This document shows, piece after piece, positions 8,517 through 12,217 of a stretch of DNA of 12,217 nt. The notes under the pieces were generated by a model, which saw only the letters and a list, made by a program, of their open reading frames with translations, did no database searches and was not told the DNA's origin. The translations under genes and the position numbers were made by a program. Source of the DNA: JBILVQ01 sp044370375. GTDB taxonomy: Bacteria > Bacteroidota > Bacteroidia > UBA4408. Position 1 is the stretch's first letter. Each line of letters starts with the position of its first letter. The stretch spans positions 1 to 12,217 of the forward strand of contig JBILVQ010000080.1 of NCBI GenBank assembly GCA_044370375.1. The letters run 5' to 3'.

Positions 8517-9806
8517 TCAGGCCTGCATCAGGGCCTCAATTTCATCGGCTTCAATGGGAATATGCTCCATTAAATTGACCGGTCCGTTGTGTGTTACCAG
8601 AATATCATTTTCCAAGCGAATGCCTAATCCTTCTTCCGGAATATAAATTCCCGGCTCGCAGGTAAATACCATGCCCGCATCAATAGGATGTTTAAAATCG
8701 CCAATGTCGTGAACATCCAATCCCAAGAAATGAGAAGTTCCGTGCATAAAGTATTTTTTATACAATGGAGCATCCGGATTTTGCTTGGCAACATCTTCGG
8801 CCTTCAGCAATCCTAATTGTATCAACTCTTTTTCCATCAGCTTACCAACTTCGCGGTGATAATTTTCAATTAAATTTCCCGGAACCAACATTTGTGTTGC
8901 GGCTTTTAAAACGCGCAATACGGCATTGTAAACATCTTTTTGCCTTGGTGTAAATTTACCGCTAACAGGCAAACAGCGTGTTAAATCTGAGGCGTAGTTG
9001 CCATACTCAGCGGCCACATCCAACAAGATAACATCGCCTGCTTTACACTCCCTGTTGTTGTCGGTATAATGCAGCACACAAGCACTGGGGCCCGAAGCAA
9101 TAATCGGTCCGTAAGCAAAACCCCTCGAGCGGTTTCTGATAAATTCATGAATCAATTCTGCTTCAATTTCATATTCCATCACGCCCGGTTTCACAAATTT
9201 CAACAATCGTTCAAACCCCTTTCCGGTAATTTCCATGGCCTTTTTCATCACCTCAATTTCTAAGGATGATTTAATGGCGCGCAATTTTTGCAGGATAGGA
9301 GCGGAGCGCTTGTAAGTATGCAAAGGATAATGTTCTTTACACCATTTGATAAACCTTGCATCGCGTGTTTCCACTTCAATGTGGGCACGCAAATGCTCAT
9401 TCGTATTCAAATAAAGCGTGTCGGCCTCGCTCATCAATTGATTGAAAATGGTTTTGAATTGCGATAACCAATAAATGGTGGGCACACCAGATGTTGCGCG
9501 TGCTTCTTCCTTGGTATATTTATGTCCTTCCCAAATAGCAATCAACTCACTGGTTTCCTTCAAAAATAATATTTCGCGGTGTTGCGGATCGCGGCAAAAG
9601 GGAAACAAAACCAAAATGGATTCCTCTTGATCTATTCCACTCAAATAAAATAAATCACTATTTTGTACAAAGCCCATGTGCCCATCGGCATTGGTTGGCA
9701 TTACATCATTCGCATTAAAAACAGCCAGGGCCCCCGGAGGAAGATTGCTTTTAAAGCGGTCTCTGTTATCAATAAATAATTGATTGGGCAAATGCTCGTA
9801 TTTCAT
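8517..9806 (-). CDS. pepP: Xaa-Pro aminopeptidase (M24B, PepP-like)
   Basis: A dinuclear metal peptidase that removes an N-terminal residue preceding proline; cytoplasmic, with a role in peptide turnover. The N-terminal aminopeptidase P domain (about residues 1-165) is followed by the pita-bread catalytic domain. The five metal ligands can be assigned: D263 and D274 in LLDVAAEYGNYASD, H359 in GTSHFLGLDVHD, E384 in CEPGIYIP and E399 in GLGIRLEND, matching the order in E. coli PepP. The length (429 residues) is close to the E. coli enzyme (441). It is the first gene of the leftward cluster and has a promoter-like site immediately upstream, with a predicted leader of about 14 bases. Prolidase is possible but the N-terminal domain and HFLGLDVHD favour aminopeptidase P. 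Confidence 0.93.
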   Translation of the reverse strand: MKYEHLPNQLFIDNRDRFKSNLPPGALAVFNANDVMPTNADGHMGFVQNSDLFYLSGIDQEESILVLFPFCRDPQHREILFLKETSELIAIWEGHKYTKEEARATSGVPTIYWLSQFKTIFNQLMSEADTLYLNTNEHLRAHIEVETRDARFIKWCKEHYPLHTYKRSAPILQKLRAIKSSLEIEVMKKAMEITGKGFERLLKFVKPGVMEYEIEAELIHEFIRNRSRGFAYGPIIASGPSACVLHYTDNNRECKAGDVILLDVAAEYGNYASDLTRCLPVSGKFTPRQKDVYNAVLRVLKAATQMLVPGNLIENYHREVGKLMEKELIQLGLLKAEDVAKQNPDAPLYKKYFMHGTSHFLGLDVHDIGDFKHPIDAGMVFTCEPGIYIPEEGLGIRLENDILVTHNGPVNLMEHIPIEADEIEALMQA

Positions 9807-9825
9807 GTGGCAAAATTTTAATGAG

Positions 9826-9859
9826 CAAATGTAAGGAATACGGCCAAAGTGACCACAAA
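9826..9859 (-). promoter_or_regulatory. Bacteroidetes-type promoter for the pepP-tilS cluster
   Basis: On the minus strand a perfect TAnnTTTG box (TACATTTG, top-strand 9826-9833) lies 22 bases downstream of TTTG (top-strand 9856-9859). This matches the primary sigma-factor consensus described for Bacteroides and Flavobacterium. The start point would fall near 9820, giving a leader of about 14 bases before the pepP ATG. It also means that an N-terminal extension of the divergent ClC gene to 9849 would run over this promoter. Confidence 0.65.
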
Positions 9860-9896
9860 GCCCTTTCTTTTGTTTTTACGATATTTGCACCCGCGC

Positions 9897-11693
9897 ATGG
9901 AAAGACTAAGAACCTATTTGAAAGTAAAGCAAGCCCTTGAGCTTTTGGTCGATTGGTCGCACAGGCGTTTACCCGGTCGGCAGTTTTTAATTGCTGCTTC
10001 TATTTTTGTGGGCTTCACCACCGGTTTGGCCGCAGTATTGCTTAAAACGCTGGTGCATTACATCCATGTATTGATTGAATTGCCTGCCTTTAATACTTGG
10101 ATTAGCGTAAGTTATTTTTTGTTGCCAACGGTCGGACTCCTGCTCACCGTCACTTACATCCGTAAATTCAACAAAGGAAAAATAGGCCGCGGGGCCGCCA
10201 ATATTTTGTATGCCATTGGCCGTAAATCCAGCATTTTGCCCAAAGACCAAATGTATTCGCATATTTTCAGCAGTGCGCTCACTGTTGGTTTCGGAGGCTC
10301 TGCCGGATTGGAGTCGCCCATTGTATCTACCGGTGCGGCCATAGGATCCAATTTTGCCCGTACCTATAAAATTCCATACAAAGAAAGAACCCTGCTGCTC
10401 GCCTGTGGGGCTGCTGCCGGCATTGGTGCTACGTTTAATGCGCCCATTGCTGGTGTATTATTTGCCATTGAAGTATTGCTTACCGATTTATACCTGGCAG
10501 CCTTTATACCCCTGCTCATTGCCGCTGCCACCGGGGCGCTATGCTCCGAAATCATCCTGGGCGATGATATCCTGCTGAGTTTTAACCTGCAACAAAAATT
10601 CAGTTACTACAACGTGCCTGCCTATATGTTGCTGGGTGTTTTTTGCGGTCTCGTATCCTTTTATTATGCCGGCATGTTTTTAAAAACCGAAAAAAGGATG
10701 GAGAAATATAAACTCAACCCTTATTTCAAAGCCATGTTTGGCGGTATTTTGCTGGGCTTTATGTTGCTTGTTTTCCCTGCCTTGTTTGGCGAAGGTTATT
10801 TTGGCATCAAACAAATGGCCAATAGCAATGGCAAAGGATTGTTTCAAGGCAGCCTGCTCGAACCCTATCTAAATGGCGGATGGCTCTTTGTAGCAACCCT
10901 TGGGGTCTTGTTGTTAAAGCCTGTGGCAACGGCACTTACAGTTTCATCGGGCGGTAATGGCGGTAATTTTGCGCCATCGCTTTTAATGGGCGCTACCACC
11001 GGATTTTTATTTGCCAATGCCTTGTACTACATGGGTTTCGATAGTATTCCCATCACCAATTTCACCTTGGTGGGCATGGCCGGTATTTTGAGTGGAATTT
11101 TTCATGCTCCCCTATCGGCCATCTTCCTTATTGCCGAAATAACAGGAGGTTACGAACTCATGATTCCCCTCATGATGGTTTCTGCCCTGAGTTTTGCGGT
11201 GGTCAAAAACCTCGATCCCCTGTCTATTGAAGCAAAAAAATTAAAACAAATGGGGCAGGCTTTGCCGCAGGACAAAGACACGCATGTATTAAATACGCTG
11301 CGTACGGTGCAGTTTATCAACGTTCAATACACACCACTCGAGGCCCACATGCCCCTTAAGTATCTGGTTCAGTGTATATCACAAACCGTTCATGATGTTT
11401 TTCCGGTGTTGAAAGACGAAAAATTAATTGGCTTGGTATGGGTAGATCCCATCCGCGAATTGCTGTTTCGGCCCGAAATGTATATGCAGGTTCAGGTAGA
11501 AGAATTAATGCAGCCGGTGGGTGTTTTTGTGAAGCCCGATGAAGAAATGGCCGAGGTGATGAAGAAGTTTGATGAGCATGAAGTACAGTTTTTACCCGTG
11601 CTGATGGGCGAAAAATTCATGGGATTCATCCATAAAAAGGAGGTTTTAGAAAAATATCGCAGTGTGCTGCGCCTTCAAAACAACGAAAATTAG
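9897..11693 (+). CDS. ClC-family chloride channel/transporter with CBS pair
   Basis: A ClC integral membrane protein for chloride, or chloride/proton exchange, of 598 residues. About 440 residues of membrane helices are followed by a cytoplasmic regulatory tail with two CBS repeats (about 485-590), often nucleotide-binding. The gating-glutamate motif is present as GSAGLESP with E139, and the helix-N filter motif as GNFAP with F358. The helix-D motif, usually GSGIP, reads GRGAA at 97-101, and GxEGP has Ser for the second Gly, so anion coordination may differ from the classical pattern. I chose the ATG at 9897: the frame extends upstream only to a GTG at 9849, overlapping the divergent promoter and adding an unlikely segment. 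It diverges from pepP across 90 bases. Whether it is a channel or an exchanger cannot be decided from sequence alone. Confidence 0.93.
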   Translation: MERLRTYLKVKQALELLVDWSHRRLPGRQFLIAASIFVGFTTGLAAVLLKTLVHYIHVLIELPAFNTWISVSYFLLPTVGLLLTVTYIRKFNKGKIGRGAANILYAIGRKSSILPKDQMYSHIFSSALTVGFGGSAGLESPIVSTGAAIGSNFARTYKIPYKERTLLLACGAAAGIGATFNAPIAGVLFAIEVLLTDLYLAAFIPLLIAAATGALCSEIILGDDILLSFNLQQKFSYYNVPAYMLLGVFCGLVSFYYAGMFLKTEKRMEKYKLNPYFKAMFGGILLGFMLLVFPALFGEGYFGIKQMANSNGKGLFQGSLLEPYLNGGWLFVATLGVLLLKPVATALTVSSGGNGGNFAPSLLMGATTGFLFANALYYMGFDSIPITNFTLVGMAGILSGIFHAPLSAIFLIAEITGGYELMIPLMMVSALSFAVVKNLDPLSIEAKKLKQMGQALPQDKDTHVLNTLRTVQFINVQYTPLEAHMPLKYLVQCISQTVHDVFPVLKDEKLIGLVWVDPIRELLFRPEMYMQVQVEELMQPVGVFVKPDEEMAEVMKKFDEHEVQFLPVLMGEKFMGFIHKKEVLEKYRSVLRLQNNEN

Positions 11694-11710
11694 TTTTTTT
11701 TATTCCCTGC

Positions 11711-11740
11711 TTTGCAAAAAAGAGAAATTTTGTAACTTCG
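11711..11740 (+). promoter_or_regulatory. Promoter-like site for tRNA-Gln
   Basis: TTTG at 11711-11714 is followed after 18 bases by TAACTTCG (11733-11740), one mismatch from the Bacteroidetes TAnnTTTG box. It ends 10 bases before the mature tRNA 5' end, a normal distance for a short tRNA leader, and suggests the tRNA is transcribed independently of the ClC gene. Confidence 0.5.
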
Positions 11741-11750
11741 CGTCCGATTT

Positions 11751-11826
11751 TGTCCGATGGTGTAACTGGCAACACGTCTGATTTTGGTTCAGAAGAGTCT
11801 AGGTTCGAGCCCTAGTCGGACAACCA
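11751..11826 (+). tRNA. tRNA-Gln (anticodon TTG), CCA encoded
   Basis: The cloverleaf folds by eye. The 7-bp acceptor stem TGTCCGA pairs fully with TCGGACA (11816-11822). The D arm is GTG...CAC. The anticodon stem TCTGA/TCAGA encloses loop TTTTGGT, with anticodon TTG reading CAA and, by wobble, CAG. The variable loop is AGAGT, and the T arm CTAGG/CCTAG encloses TTCGAGC. The discriminator is A at 11823 and CCA (11824-11826) is encoded. All arms are regular, so the gene looks functional. Confidence 0.97.
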
Positions 11827-11835
11827 AACTTCCCC

Positions 11836-11869
11836 GGCCCTAGGTTCTTTACCCTGGGCCTTTTTTTTT
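11836..11869 (+). terminator. Intrinsic terminator after tRNA-Gln
   Basis: An 8-bp stem with one bulged T (GGCCC-t-AGG at 11836-11844 pairing with CCTGGGCC at 11853-11860) is followed directly by nine T residues (11861-11869). It begins nine bases after the encoded CCA. An outer pair, CCCCG at 11832-11836 and CGGGG at 11872-11876, could extend or compete with the stem. This is a textbook intrinsic terminator for rightward transcription. Confidence 0.85.
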
Positions 11870-11894
11870 GTCGGGGCTTTTCAAGATTTTTATT

Positions 11895-12072
11895 TGGGCG
11901 TGCCCCACCGGTCATTGCCAAGCATGGCTTCATGCAAACATAAAAAAGGGTATTCAACAAGCATCAATTCCGGCGGGTCGCGTTTTCCGCTATTACACCC
12001 CGCGGCTGCCCTCCACATCATCCTCAGCAGCACCCGCGGGGGGGTAACCGCTTCAACCGCTCACGCAGGGGG
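11895..12072. repeat. Multi-hairpin GC-rich intergenic repeat element
   Basis: Between the tRNA terminator and the window end I see no credible gene, but a structured element. It begins with GGGCGTGCCCC (11896-11906), then a stem CCGG..ATTG (11908-11917) against CAAT..CCGG (11965-11973) enclosing a perfect small hairpin GCATG-gctt-CATGC (11922-11935). Next comes GGGTCGCGTTTTCCGC, then a strong stem, CCCCGCGG plus CTGC (11998-12009) pairing with GCAG and CCGCGGGG (12027-12041, three-base bulge), closed outside by TTAC/GTAA (11993-11996, 12044-12047). It ends with ACCGCTTCAACCGCTCACGC and a G run. The layout resembles non-coding dispersed repeats I recall from Bacteroidetes genomes; the repeat call is from memory, the pairing is direct. 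The remaining 12073-12217 is AT-rich with nothing I can name. Confidence 0.6.
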
Positions 12073-12217
12073 GGGAGCAAAAAACTCAATCAGTATTGAA
12101 AACAATGTTTTTAGAAAATAAAAAAAACCGAATGCAAATCCATACAACTTTTTGTTTGGGAAAAAATAAAAGCCATTGCGCATTTCTACTCCGCTCAATG
12201 TGACATGTCTTTTATTT

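Noticed and set aside
9849..9896. N-terminal extension of the ClC protein from a GTG codon
   Set aside because: It would overlap the divergent pepP promoter and starts with GTG, while the ATG at 9897 gives a normal ClC N terminus.
11694..11701. Run of eight T residues just after the ClC stop codon as a terminator
   Set aside because: No stable stem precedes the T run; the clear terminator is the one after the tRNA.
11894..12121. Open frame of 75 codons on the + strand in the right-hand intergenic region
   Set aside because: It lies across the hairpin-forming repeat element; its low-complexity composition follows from the GC-rich palindromes, and no promoter or family resemblance is visible.
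12174..12200. Inverted repeat CATTG...CAATG near the right end
   Set aside because: A five-base stem with a 17-base loop is expected by chance in AT-rich DNA and has no U run or other context.

Overview
This window looks like a piece of a Bacteroidota (Bacteroidetes) chromosome, most likely a free-living or environmental member. The clues are: promoter-like sites of the Bacteroidetes type (TTTG, a spacer of about 20 bases, then TAnnTTTG) upstream of both transcription directions; very few Shine-Dalgarno sites; moderately low GC; a ferrochelatase with an internal four-cysteine segment; and GC-rich, palindromic, non-coding elements of a kind I recall from intergenic regions of this phylum. Nothing here allows a genus call.

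Positions 155-9806 hold eight genes read leftwards with almost no space between them. In transcription order they are an Xaa-Pro aminopeptidase (pepP-like), an alpha/beta hydrolase, a secreted protein of unknown function, apolipoprotein N-acyltransferase (lnt), dihydrolipoyl dehydrogenase (lpd), ferrochelatase (hemH), aminodeoxychorismate synthase component I (pabB) and tRNA(Ile)-lysidine synthetase (tilS). The gaps are 4, 10, 34, 12 and 60 bases, and the last two junctions overlap (ATGA between hemH and pabB, TGATG between pabB and tilS). A good promoter lies just upstream of pepP. I see no convincing internal promoter or terminator, so the block may be one long transcript. It joins unrelated housekeeping jobs: peptide turnover, lipoprotein maturation, 2-oxoacid dehydrogenase chemistry, heme, folate and tRNA decoding.

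Reading rightwards from the same 90-base divergent region is a ClC-type chloride channel or transporter with a C-terminal CBS pair (9897-11693). It is followed by a tRNA-Gln gene with its own promoter, an encoded CCA end and a strong intrinsic terminator (11733-11869).

The right end (about 11895-12072) has no credible gene but holds a multi-hairpin GC-rich element that looks like a dispersed Bacteroidetes repeat. The left end (1-154), beyond tilS, has a second, different GC-rich repeat-like stretch.

No CRISPR array, transposase, phage gene, toxin-antitoxin pair or recognisable defence system is present. The window is mainly ordinary housekeeping sequence. The points most worth a second look are the two intergenic repeat elements, the probable [2Fe-2S] ferrochelatase, the altered ClC filter motifs and the unidentified secreted protein inside the long operon.
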